Assembly (NCBI GenBank): GCA_003151115.1
Contig: PLWS01000002.1
Location: 310,001 to 374,000, forward strand
Source of the DNA: Vulcanimicrobiota bacterium
GTDB lineage: Bacteria > Vulcanimicrobiota > Vulcanimicrobiia > Vulcanimicrobiales > Vulcanimicrobiaceae
Direction: 5' to 3'
DNA: 64,000 bases
The position numbers and the translations under genes were made by a program. Positions 51,951-59,392 of the stretch are shown here, piece after piece. Within the stretch, counting starts at the first letter, position 1. Each line of letters begins with the position of its first letter. The notes beneath the pieces were generated by a model. That model was not told where the DNA came from. It did not search any database and saw only the letters and a list, made by a program, of their open reading frames with translations.

Positions 51951-53069
51951 ATGGCGCGGATAGCAACTTTCGATGATTGGCTGGCTCTGCTGGCGGATTG
52001 GCAAAACGACATCGGCTTGAACAAAGAGCTGATCGATCGCTATATGCCGGGCTACCAGTTCGAAGCGAAGTACGGAGAGCTGCCGACGGGCGAAATATAT
52101 TTTGGCGACTTCAAAGGGCAGGCGCGGTGGGAGAAGCTCTTGCAGGTGCCCGATCAGCGCATGCGCGACGCGCTGATGAATATGATCGTGTATCAAGGCG
52201 ACACGGAGTTCGCCTCCAACGAACAGCAGCGCTTCCTCGTGAACAACTCGCCATCGGAATATGACCTCGCTTCGCTCGTGCGCATCATGGTGGAAGAGAC
52301 GCGCCACGGTTACCAGATGTGCCATCTGCTGATCAACCACTTCGGCAACGACGGAAAAATTGAAGCGCAGAAACTCTTGGAACGGCGCGCGTACGGCAAG
52401 AAAAACCGCCTGCTCAATGCCTTCAACGACGACGTGACGCACTGGCTGGACTTTTTCGCCTATACGAACTTCATGGATCGCGACGGCAAATTCCAGTTGA
52501 CGATGCTCTCGCATTCCGGGTTCGCTCCGCTCGCGCAGTCGATGGGTCCGATGCTGCGTGAGGAGTCCTACCATATGGGAACCGGCATCTCGGGGTTGCG
52601 CCGCATCGCACAAGCCGGCGTCATTCCGGTCGAGTTGCAGCAAAAATACTACAACAAGTGGATCTCCGGGTCGCTCGATCTCTTCGGAACCGACCACTCG
52701 GGTTCGGCGCAGTGGGCTTATACGTGGGGAATCAAGGGCCGCGTAGACGAGGACAAGGCCGGCGAAACGGCCGACAAAGAACACTTGAACGAACGCGCCC
52801 GCGGTCAGTTTTACGACGAGATCGGTAAAACGGTCGAACGCGTCAATGCCGTGAATGTGTCCGATACGAAGCTGTACGTGCCGGATATTCGCTTCAACCG
52901 GAAGATCGGTCAATTTGCCGGCCAGTATTGGGCCGTTGACGGACGCTCCCTGACGCAAGCCGAATGGGAGGCCTACCTGCCTTCGGTATTGCCGACGTCG
53001 CAAGACGAGAAGAAAGTCCAGGAACTGACCAAAGACTCGAGCTGGATCACACCTAAAGGAAAAGACTGA
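51951..53069 (+). CDS. PaaA/BoxB-like di-iron aryl-CoA epoxidase (oxygenase) subunit
   Basis: The 372-aa helical-bundle protein belongs to the phenylacetic-acid-catabolic PaaA/PaaC-BoxB group. Candidate iron ligands lie in YQGDTEFASNEQQR (Glu), RIMVEETRHGYQMCHL (Glu-Glu/His) and LREESYHMGTGISGL (Glu/His). Such enzymes epoxidise the ring of phenylacetyl-CoA or benzoyl-CoA. The length is between PaaA (about 310) and BoxB (about 470), and no PaaB, PaaC, PaaE or BoxA gene follows. Specificity stays open. AAGGAGA 7 bases upstream supports the ATG. TGATG links it to the hydratase. Confidence 0.85.
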   Translation: MARIATFDDWLALLADWQNDIGLNKELIDRYMPGYQFEAKYGELPTGEIYFGDFKGQARWEKLLQVPDQRMRDALMNMIVYQGDTEFASNEQQRFLVNNSPSEYDLASLVRIMVEETRHGYQMCHLLINHFGNDGKIEAQKLLERRAYGKKNRLLNAFNDDVTHWLDFFAYTNFMDRDGKFQLTMLSHSGFAPLAQSMGPMLREESYHMGTGISGLRRIAQAGVIPVELQQKYYNKWISGSLDLFGTDHSGSAQWAYTWGIKGRVDEDKAGETADKEHLNERARGQFYDEIGKTVERVNAVNVSDTKLYVPDIRFNRKIGQFAGQYWAVDGRSLTQAEWEAYLPSVLPTSQDEKKVQELTKDSSWITPKGKD

Positions 53070-53929
53070 TGGCTACTACGGTAAACGGGCCCGCCGCGGC
53101 GCAAACTCCCTTCGGGCGTGAAGAGCGCGCGCGTGACGGCAAGCGCGTCATCAATTATTCGAAAGACGGACACATCGCCATTGTCGAGATGGAAGATCCG
53201 CCGGCCAATACCTACACCCACGAGATGATGCGCCAGCTTGACGAGGCGATCTTGGACGCGCGCTTCGATCAAGACGTCGAAGTGATCGTGCTCACCGGCA
53301 AGGGCGAGAAGTTCTTTTCAGCCGGCGCGAACATCGCCATGCTCAATTCGGTGACGCCCGAATTCAAATACAACTTCTGCTTGCACGCCAACGAGACGCT
53401 CTTGCGTCTCGAACAGTCGCCCAAGCTCGTCATCGCCGCGCTCAACGGGCACTGCGTCGGCGGCGGCCTGGAAATCGCGATGGCTTGCGATATCCGCATC
53501 GCGCGTCAGGACGCCGGGAAGATCGGCCTGCCCGAAGTCGCGCTCGGCGTTTTGCCGGGAACCGGGGGCACGCAGCGGCTCGCGCGCTTGGTCGGGAAGT
53601 CGCGCGCGATCGAATTGATGGCGATGGGCCGCACGTTCAGCTTCGAGCAAGCGCTGGAGTGGGGCATCGTCAACGACGTCTACGAAGGCGATGCGGCGAG
53701 CTTCCGCGATCAGGCGCTCACCTACGCCAAACAGTTTACGTCGCCCAACAAAGCTCCCATGGCGGTCGGGCACATCAAACGCGCGGTGCAGACCGGGATG
53801 GAATTGCCGCTGCAAGATGCGTTAGCGCTGGAGCGTGAGCTGCAGTCGCTCCTGTTCAAGAGCGAAGACGCCAAAGAAGGGTTGGCGTCGTACAACGAAA
53901 AGCGCACGGCGCGCTTTAAGAACAAGTAA
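53069..53929 (+). CDS. Enoyl-CoA hydratase/isomerase
   Basis: The 286-aa crotonase-fold protein has VEMEDPPANTYTHEMM, KFFSAGANIAML (oxyanion Ala-Gly), NGHCVGGGLEIAMACDIRIA and GLPEVALGVLPGTGGTQRLA with the catalytic Glu positions. It has about 30 extra N-terminal residues before the fold. With the oxygenase it may isomerise or hydrate an epoxy- or unsaturated CoA ester (PaaG/PaaF-like). ATG overlaps the oxygenase stop. Confidence 0.92.
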   Translation: MATTVNGPAAAQTPFGREERARDGKRVINYSKDGHIAIVEMEDPPANTYTHEMMRQLDEAILDARFDQDVEVIVLTGKGEKFFSAGANIAMLNSVTPEFKYNFCLHANETLLRLEQSPKLVIAALNGHCVGGGLEIAMACDIRIARQDAGKIGLPEVALGVLPGTGGTQRLARLVGKSRAIELMAMGRTFSFEQALEWGIVNDVYEGDAASFRDQALTYAKQFTSPNKAPMAVGHIKRAVQTGMELPLQDALALERELQSLLFKSEDAKEGLASYNEKRTARFKNK

Positions 53930-53930
53930 T

Positions 53931-55103
53931 ATTCTCACCCTCGCGCGCAAGACGCTGTTCGAAGACCTGCCGCGATTTTTCGTGGCGCTCTCCGGCATCG
54001 TTTTCGCGGTTACGCTGCTCACCGTTCAGGTAGCGCTTTTCAGCGGTTTTTCCAACTCCACCACGCTGCCGATCGCCGAATCGAGCGCCGACGTTTGGGT
54101 CGCCGCACCCGAAATGCTGTACTTTGAAGGTACGCTGCCGCTCGAGTACGGCACGGTCGCGAAGATTCGCGCGGTTCCGGGCGTCGCGCGCGCCGAAGCG
54201 CTTTCGCTCGGCATCGCACGCTGGCGCAGTCCGCACGACGAGTTAGCGCTGGGGCGCATCATCGGCTTCGACCCGGGCGGAAAACTCTTTAATCCCGGAA
54301 ACGCGGCCGGTGCAACGCTGAAGCTCTTGCGGCGACCGTATGCGTTCGCCGTTGACGCAACGCAGCTGCATATTTTGGATCTGCAGCGCGTTGGCCAGAG
54401 CGGCGTCATCGGGACGCTGCCCGCGCATCTCGCATACGTGACGCGCGGCACCCAGCCGATCGTCTCGGCCACGTTTTTCTATACGTCACTCGAAACCGCT
54501 AACGCGTACACGCCGTCGGCGCTTTCATTTTTCTCCCCGCCCGGCTCGGCGCCGCCGCCGCTGGAATCGACCGATCCCATCATGTACGTTATGGTGCAGG
54601 CGAAGAATCCGGCCGCATCCGCACAGCTCGCGGCCGCCATCCAGCACAGCATCCCGCACGTGCGCGCAATGACGCGCGCCGAGATGCTTGCGACGACGCG
54701 CGACTACTGGGTCAAGCGCACGGGCATCGGATTCATTCTCTCGCTGATCGCGCTGATGGGCGCGATCGTCGGCGTTGCCGTCGTGGGACAGATTCTCTAC
54801 ACGTCGATCAACGAGCACTTCCACGAGTACGGAACGCTCAAGGCGATCGGCGTCAACGACGGCTACCTCTACGGCGTGGTCGCGCTGCAGGCTTCGTGCA
54901 TGGCGGTGATCGGCTACGTGCCGAGCCTGGCATTCACGTTCGCGATTCGCGGAATCGCAGCCGAGCGCGGCGTCGACATCCTTATCACGCCCGGCGGGGC
55001 GCTGCTCGTATTGGCGGCGGCGCTGCTTATTTGCATCAGTGCCGGCATGGTTGCCATGCAGCGAGTGGTCCGGGCGGATCCCGCGCTGGTGTTTCGAGCG
55101 TAA
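53931..55103 (+). CDS. ABC transporter permease, FtsX/MacB-like, apparent ATT start
   Basis: The 390-aa membrane protein has an N-terminal helix (FFVALSGIVFAVTLLTVQVAL), a periplasmic domain of about 220 residues (SSADVWVAAPEMLYFEG) and three C-terminal helices (GFILSLIALMGAIVGVAVVG to LLVLAAALLICISAGMVAMQ), the FtsX layout. The coding frame begins right after the hydratase stop (TAAT-ATT). No ATG, GTG or TTG occurs near the N-terminal helix, and the nearest upstream GTG lies 32 codons inside the hydratase gene. ATT at 53931 is the best start. Its ATPase follows one base later. Confidence 0.85.
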   Translation: MLTLARKTLFEDLPRFFVALSGIVFAVTLLTVQVALFSGFSNSTTLPIAESSADVWVAAPEMLYFEGTLPLEYGTVAKIRAVPGVARAEALSLGIARWRSPHDELALGRIIGFDPGGKLFNPGNAAGATLKLLRRPYAFAVDATQLHILDLQRVGQSGVIGTLPAHLAYVTRGTQPIVSATFFYTSLETANAYTPSALSFFSPPGSAPPPLESTDPIMYVMVQAKNPAASAQLAAAIQHSIPHVRAMTRAEMLATTRDYWVKRTGIGFILSLIALMGAIVGVAVVGQILYTSINEHFHEYGTLKAIGVNDGYLYGVVALQASCMAVIGYVPSLAFTFAIRGIAAERGVDILITPGGALLVLAAALLICISAGMVAMQRVVRADPALVFRA

Positions 55104-55104
55104 C

Positions 55105-55776
55105 ATGCTCGATAAGCTTGCGATTGCCGCACACGACCTGCGCATGACGTATGACGGGGCGAGACCCGTGCATGCGCTCAAGGATGTTATGCTGGACATC
55201 CGTCAGGGCGAAATGCTGCTGGTGATGGGTCCGTCGGGCTCGGGTAAGAGCACGCTGCTATCGATCATCGGCGGTCTGCTGACGCCGACCGGCGGCAGCG
55301 TTTCGGTTTCGGGAACCGAGATCACGCATTTGGGCCGGAAAGCATTAGGGCGCTTCCGGTTGCAGAATTTCGGCTACGTTTTCCAAACTTTCAACTTGTT
55401 TAGCTCGATGACCGGAGCCGAGAACGTGGAGCTGGCATTCGATATTCGCGGCGTTCGCGGTCGCAAAGCTCGTACGGCCGTCCGCGACTTGCTCTCGCAG
55501 TTCGGGCTCAACGAGCAAGCCGACCGCCTCGCGCGCGATCTCTCCGGCGGCGAAAAGCAGCGCGTGGCGATCGCGCGCGCGCTGGCCGGAAATCCGTGCG
55601 CCATCCTCGCAGACGAGCCGACCTCGCAGCTCGATGCGGAAAACGGCGCTATCGTCACGGATATTCTTTCGGAGCTCGCGCGCAAGCGTGGTACGACGGT
55701 CGTCATAGCGGCGCACGACGACCGGATTCAAAAAGTCGCCGACCGGGTCGTACGGCTCGATGACGGGAGGCTCTAA
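55105..55776 (+). CDS. ABC transporter ATP-binding protein (LolD/MacB-type)
   Basis: The 223-aa ATPase has Walker A MGPSGSGKSTLLS, signature LSGGEKQRVAIARAL, Walker B CAILADEPTSQLD and H-loop IAAHDDRIQ; Q-loop FGYVFQTFNLF. It is the energiser for the FtsX-type permease in front, whose stop (TAA) is one base before this ATG. MacB/LolD-type systems move lipoproteins, peptides or signals across the envelope without transporting through the inner membrane. Confidence 0.93.
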   Translation: MLDKLAIAAHDLRMTYDGARPVHALKDVMLDIRQGEMLLVMGPSGSGKSTLLSIIGGLLTPTGGSVSVSGTEITHLGRKALGRFRLQNFGYVFQTFNLFSSMTGAENVELAFDIRGVRGRKARTAVRDLLSQFGLNEQADRLARDLSGGEKQRVAIARALAGNPCAILADEPTSQLDAENGAIVTDILSELARKRGTTVVIAAHDDRIQKVADRVVRLDDGRL

Positions 55777-55778
55777 GA

Positions 55779-56249
55779 ATGCGCTACGCAGTGTTGCTCG
55801 CCGGCTTGGCCATCGTTATGGCGCTTCCCGCGCAGGCGCGCTGCGGACGCGGTTCCTACCAGACGTTTTTGCACGGGTTCGAATCGGCGCGCGACTCGCT
55901 GCGCACGAAACCGCAGCCGGCTTACAGCGCGTTCGTCGCGCTCAAAGCCAAAGCGCAGGCGTGCGGCCGGGGAGAAGATCGCGCCGACGTGCGTTACAAG
56001 CTCCAGCTCTTTGAGACGGGGTTGGACGCATACATCGGCGCCGCCGATGCCGAGCGCGGGAACGTCGCGCGCGGCCGCGCGCAGGCCGATGCGGCGATGA
56101 CGCAGGCGCTCGCGATCGAACGGGCCCATCATTCCAAACCCTCCGAACTCCAGCTCGCGCAAGAACTTGTCGCCCAATTGAAGACCCCGCTGCAAATTAT
56201 CGACGAGCTGCAAGGCTCGCCTTCACCCGCGCCCAGGGCCACGCAGTAA
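55779..56249 (+). CDS. Secreted hypothetical protein, 156 aa
   Basis: A signal peptide (MRYAVLLAGLAIVMALPAQA) is followed by a helical mature domain with two Cys (ARCGRGSY, AQACGRGE) and regular Ala/Leu/Gln pattern (ELQLAQELVAQLKTPLQII). It starts 2 bases after the ABC ATPase stop, so it is likely a periplasmic partner of the MacB-like system. No family recognised. It is the last gene before the repeat-rich boundary. Confidence 0.75.
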   Translation: MRYAVLLAGLAIVMALPAQARCGRGSYQTFLHGFESARDSLRTKPQPAYSAFVALKAKAQACGRGEDRADVRYKLQLFETGLDAYIGAADAERGNVARGRAQADAAMTQALAIERAHHSKPSELQLAQELVAQLKTPLQIIDELQGSPSPAPRATQ

Positions 56250-56309
56250 CTAGTGTTTGACGCAGACGCTGTGGGTGAGAATCTTCTTGCGGGATATATC
56301 CTAACGCGC

Positions 56310-56465
56310 GCAAAACGTCCGGTTGTCTTTCGCGAGCAGAGATCGCAAAACGTCCGGTCGCTGTGCGCGAGGTGCCGAAACGCGGTGACGCCTAAGCGCA
56401 AAACGTCCGGTCGCTGCACGCGAGGTGCCGATGCGCGGCGACGCCTAAGCGCAAAACGTCCGGTC
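56310..56465 (+). repeat. 53-bp direct repeats (GCAAAACGTCCGGT family)
   Basis: GCAAAACGTCCGGT occurs at 56310, 56345, 56398 and 56451. Between 56345 and 56451 the unit is exactly 53 bp long and nearly identical (GCGAGGTGCCGA, CGCGG-GACGCCTAAGC inside). The first copy is followed by a shortened 35-bp unit and the last runs into the CCGATGC array. There is no spacer pattern as in CRISPR. Confidence 0.9.
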
Positions 56466-56466
56466 G

Positions 56467-56645
56467 CCCGATGCACCGATGCACCGATGCGCAATGCGCC
56501 GATGCGTAATGCTGCCGATGCGCGATGCTGCCGATGCGCAATGCGATGTGCGCCGATGCACAATGCGTGACCGATGCGCAATGCGCGCTGAACCGATGCG
56601 CAATGCTGCCGCTGCCGCTGCGTCGTGCGCGATGCATGATGCGCC
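56467..56645 (+). repeat. Minisatellite array, left copy (CCGATGCGCAATGC units)
   Basis: About ten degenerate, tandem or near-tandem units of CCGATGCGCAATG(C), alternating with GCTG or GCGC linkers, each with the palindrome TGCGCA. Both strands show open frames here (HCASVHRALRIGA-like text), but these are a product of the repeat. The same motif in reverse orientation forms the array at 57112. Confidence 0.9.
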
Positions 56646-56745
56646 ATGCTGCGTTACTGGGTGTGTCTAGTAGGTCTGGGAAACTAGCCCTGATTCGGTC
56701 GCATTGAGCGGAAAAGCGCCATTGCTCGGCCAATGGATTTCCCCT

Positions 56746-57057
56746 ATGCGAACTTTTAGCGAAAATTTGGAGGGCATTCAGAGCGTCTTTCGGAGGGGGT
56801 TACCGCCGGAGTCGAGTTCTATCCAATGGGCCCACATTGTGAACTCGATTGACGACTACCGGGGTAGCTCTAATTCGGCGCCGGACAGTGTGATCGCAAA
56901 GCGCCTCCGCGATATTGTTGACGAAATGCAGCAGCACGCGCCGCAGCGCGGTGAACCGCTTACAATGCCGGACCCGTCTTTGCATGAGCCCGGTTTACGT
57001 CAGGCGGATTCAAAAATATCTGCTTTAATTGCGGACCTTAAAAGTCGGAGACTGTAG
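56746..57057 (+). CDS. Orphan hypothetical protein between the inverted arrays
   Basis: The 103-aa protein (MRTFSENLEGIQSVFRRGLP start) is hydrophilic and helical with LRDIVDEMQQHAPQRGEP and a C-terminal KISALIADLKSRRL. No family is recognised. Codon use is less GC-rich than in chromosomal neighbours. A TTG at 56704 in the same frame is an alternative start. It is the only gene enclosed by the two opposed minisatellite arrays and may be cargo. Confidence 0.6.
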   Translation: MRTFSENLEGIQSVFRRGLPPESSSIQWAHIVNSIDDYRGSSNSAPDSVIAKRLRDIVDEMQQHAPQRGEPLTMPDPSLHEPGLRQADSKISALIADLKSRRL

Positions 57058-57111
57058 CGTCTGTTACATCATGTGTTGCTCTATCTCCGCTATAGGGCTT
57101 CGCGTATCTGC

Positions 57112-57262
57112 ATCGTGTATTAGTGCATCGGGCTCATCACGCATTGCGCATCGGCACCACGCATTCCGCATCGGTACATCGCGCATCGGTGCATTGCGCA
57201 TCAGCGCATCGTGCATTGCGCATCGGCGCATTCGACGCATTGCGCATCGGTCGCGAGGCGCG
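57112..57262 (-). repeat. Minisatellite array, right copy (GCATTGCGCATCGG units, inverted)
   Basis: About eight units of GCATTGCGCATCGG with short linkers, the exact reverse complement of the left-array unit CCGATGCGCAATGC. It ends in three GCGAGGC microrepeats (57252-57276). With the left array it forms a long imperfect inverted repeat around the 103-aa gene. Positions 57058-57432 hold no other gene. Confidence 0.9.
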
Positions 57263-57432
57263 AGGCGCGAGGCGGGTGGCGGTGGGCGAATGGCGCGTGC
57301 AAAGGCACCGTGTTTAACACTTTGCCCTGCGCATGGTCTACGAATCTGGTCCGCGAAGCCTTATTGTAGATGTGGAATGTCGTCATCGCGGGGGCTGAGT
57401 TGCTTTGGGGCCTACCCCAAATCGAGACGAGC

Positions 57433-58008
57433 ATGGAAGTAACCATAAGTGCGTTTTTGACGATTCTCGCAATTGCATTTGGAATGACCTTACCTTGGAC
57501 TGAGCTCGCAGCAGTGGCCGCAGTCACTTCGGCTATCTTTTTAGCACTGACGTGGTCTGTAGCGAGAAAACAGCTAACGTCACTTAACAAAGCGACCCAG
57601 CTCCAAAATTTCGTAGCGCTCGCACAGGAAATGGACTCGAAAGACTTTTCAAGCACGTTTGGCTTCATATGGAATTTACGAAACTTACCTTTGGACACGA
57701 AACGGATATGCTTAGATCAAGATGCGGCCACAGCCGACCCTCAATTGGATCGAGTTACAAACTACATAGAACGCGTCGCTTTCCTTGCAAACCATGGCTT
57801 CTTAGAATACGAATTAGCTATCCAATGGTGGGGCGTAATCGCAGATGATATTTACAAGAGTATTGGCGATTTCATCGAGGAAGGCAGTCAATCAGACCCA
57901 GGTTTTTGCAGCGAACTCAAACGGTTTGTGGCTGCTGTAAATGCCCACTGGGAAAGATTTGGAAAGTCTTCAACCAGTGCAGCCTCATTTAACAAAAAAA
58001 GTCGCTAA
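57433..58008 (+). CDS. Two-TM membrane-anchored protein (DUF4760-like)
   Basis: The 191-aa protein has two N-terminal hydrophobic segments (ISAFLTILAIAFGMTLPW and LAAVAAVTSAIFLALTWSVA), then a soluble helical domain with KATQLQNFVALAQEMDSKDF, NYIERVAFLANHGFLEYELA and IQWWGVIADDIYKSIGDFIE. This recalls DUF4760-type proteins often found near restriction or defence genes. Start uncertain: ATG 57433 has GAGACGAG upstream, ATG 57370 would add 21 residues. AT-richer than the chromosome. Confidence 0.7.
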   Translation: MEVTISAFLTILAIAFGMTLPWTELAAVAAVTSAIFLALTWSVARKQLTSLNKATQLQNFVALAQEMDSKDFSSTFGFIWNLRNLPLDTKRICLDQDAATADPQLDRVTNYIERVAFLANHGFLEYELAIQWWGVIADDIYKSIGDFIEEGSQSDPGFCSELKRFVAAVNAHWERFGKSSTSAASFNKKSR

Positions 58009-58055
58009 CGCCCCCTGGCGGGTGGCGCTGCGTGCTCCGTGCAAGGAGGATTCTT

Positions 58056-59297
58056 ATGGCTACGCGGATTGTGGTTTTAGACACGGAAACGACTGGATTT
58101 TCACCGGACTGGGATCGGATCGTTGAGATTGCTGCAGCCGAAATACAACCGCGAAGCGGCGTTCTGGGACGAGAATTTTATCATCTAATAAATCCGGGTC
58201 GCGCGATCCCATCGCTCGTTACCCGAGAAGTGCATGGCATTACCGACGACAAGGTTAGAGATAAACCATCCTTTGGAGCGGTGGCAGACGAGGTAGTCGA
58301 CTTCCTTAAAGGCGCTACGATGGTGAGCCACAACAGCTCCTTCGATACGCGTATGCTTGACGCCGAATTATCCCGCGCAAAGAAACCAGTCCTAGAGCAA
58401 CTGGGAGTAACTGTCATCGACACCTTAGCGGTGGCCCGGAACGTATACCCGCTCATCCCAAAGCATAATTTAAACGCGTTATGCGAGCACCTAAACATAA
58501 ACCTTGATGAGCGAGAACTTCACGGCGCTACCATTGATATCCGGCTCTTGGGGTCGGCTTTTCCTAAGATGGCTACTGATTATGATAGGTGGATGGCGAT
58601 CGTGGAAGATTCTTGCGGGGCAGAGCTGGATAACTTCGAAAGGGAACTGCTTTTCTTTTATAATGAACTGATCGCTTCAGGAAGCCACTCAGCTCCTGAA
58701 GCGGTGGACGGGGCACTTTCACGTATCGGCACCGCTCTGAGGTCCGTCGAACGCCAGCGAGCAGCGCTTTTGGAGCGTTGCAGCGGCTTAGTGGGAACTG
58801 ACGATTGGTGTTGCAAGCACTTTTTCACTCGCTGGGATACATCGGAGAGAATCTCCTGGAAGAGCGCGGTGGAATCTCTCATACCGACGGTCGACCTCGC
58901 GCCATACAAGGAAGTAAGCGTATCAGAAACCGTCACCCCAAAAACAGCCGTCGATGTTGAAGCTGCTCTGAATGCTGTAGGGGCTCCGCTAGCGTCGGAA
59001 AGCGTCACGTCCTCGATTCATTGCATCGCGCGGGCTGTGGTCATACTTGCCGACGCGGAGCGCAGCCTCGCGGCGGAACGGCAATCTCTTCGCGAAGAAT
59101 TGCTGACCTATGCAAGATTGGGATACGCACCCGCACAGTGCTCGGTGCGATCAACTTCCCGCACGACAATCGATTACGAGCAGGCATGTAGAGATCATGC
59201 GCCGGACGGAGACTTTGCGCCCTTTGTATCATCCACAAACGGTTTCAAGGTGCGTCGCCGAGCGGCAGAGTCATGTCAAGCCCTCTGGGGAGCTTAG
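58056..59297 (+). CDS. DEDDh 3'-5' exonuclease (DnaQ/PolC-like) with unassigned C-terminal domain
   Basis: Residues 1-170 form a DnaQ-type exonuclease: VLDTETTG (D9, E11), SHNSSFDTRML (D97), HNLNALCEHL and HGATIDIRLL (H156, D161), the full DEDDh set. Residues about 175-413 are helical with a likely coiled coil (RIGTALRSVERQRAALLERC) and GTDDWCCKHFFTRWDTSE; no known domain is recognised. AAGGAGG 7 bases before the ATG gives strong translation. AT-rich relative to the chromosome and next to a restriction-modification gene, so a defence or plasmid-type role is plausible. Confidence 0.87.
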   Translation: MATRIVVLDTETTGFSPDWDRIVEIAAAEIQPRSGVLGREFYHLINPGRAIPSLVTREVHGITDDKVRDKPSFGAVADEVVDFLKGATMVSHNSSFDTRMLDAELSRAKKPVLEQLGVTVIDTLAVARNVYPLIPKHNLNALCEHLNINLDERELHGATIDIRLLGSAFPKMATDYDRWMAIVEDSCGAELDNFERELLFFYNELIASGSHSAPEAVDGALSRIGTALRSVERQRAALLERCSGLVGTDDWCCKHFFTRWDTSERISWKSAVESLIPTVDLAPYKEVSVSETVTPKTAVDVEAALNAVGAPLASESVTSSIHCIARAVVILADAERSLAAERQSLREELLTYARLGYAPAQCSVRSTSRTTIDYEQACRDHAPDGDFAPFVSSTNGFKVRRRAAESCQALWGA

Positions 59298-59392
59298 GGA
59301 GCGCGCGCCCTTTCGCTTCTAGGTAGTCTGTCAGGGAGGCGCCCCTTACTCGCGGTAGCAACCCGGACCGGGCGGAAGCGGTGCCTGCGCGC

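Noticed and set aside
56310-56465. CRISPR array
   Set aside because: The 53-bp repeats are contiguous with no unique spacers, and no cas genes are present.
56129-57317. Long open frames in both minisatellite arrays (LRIG/CASVHR repeats, e.g. minus 56129-56647)
   Set aside because: They are translations of the 14-bp repeat unit, lack ribosome sites and appear in several frames at once.
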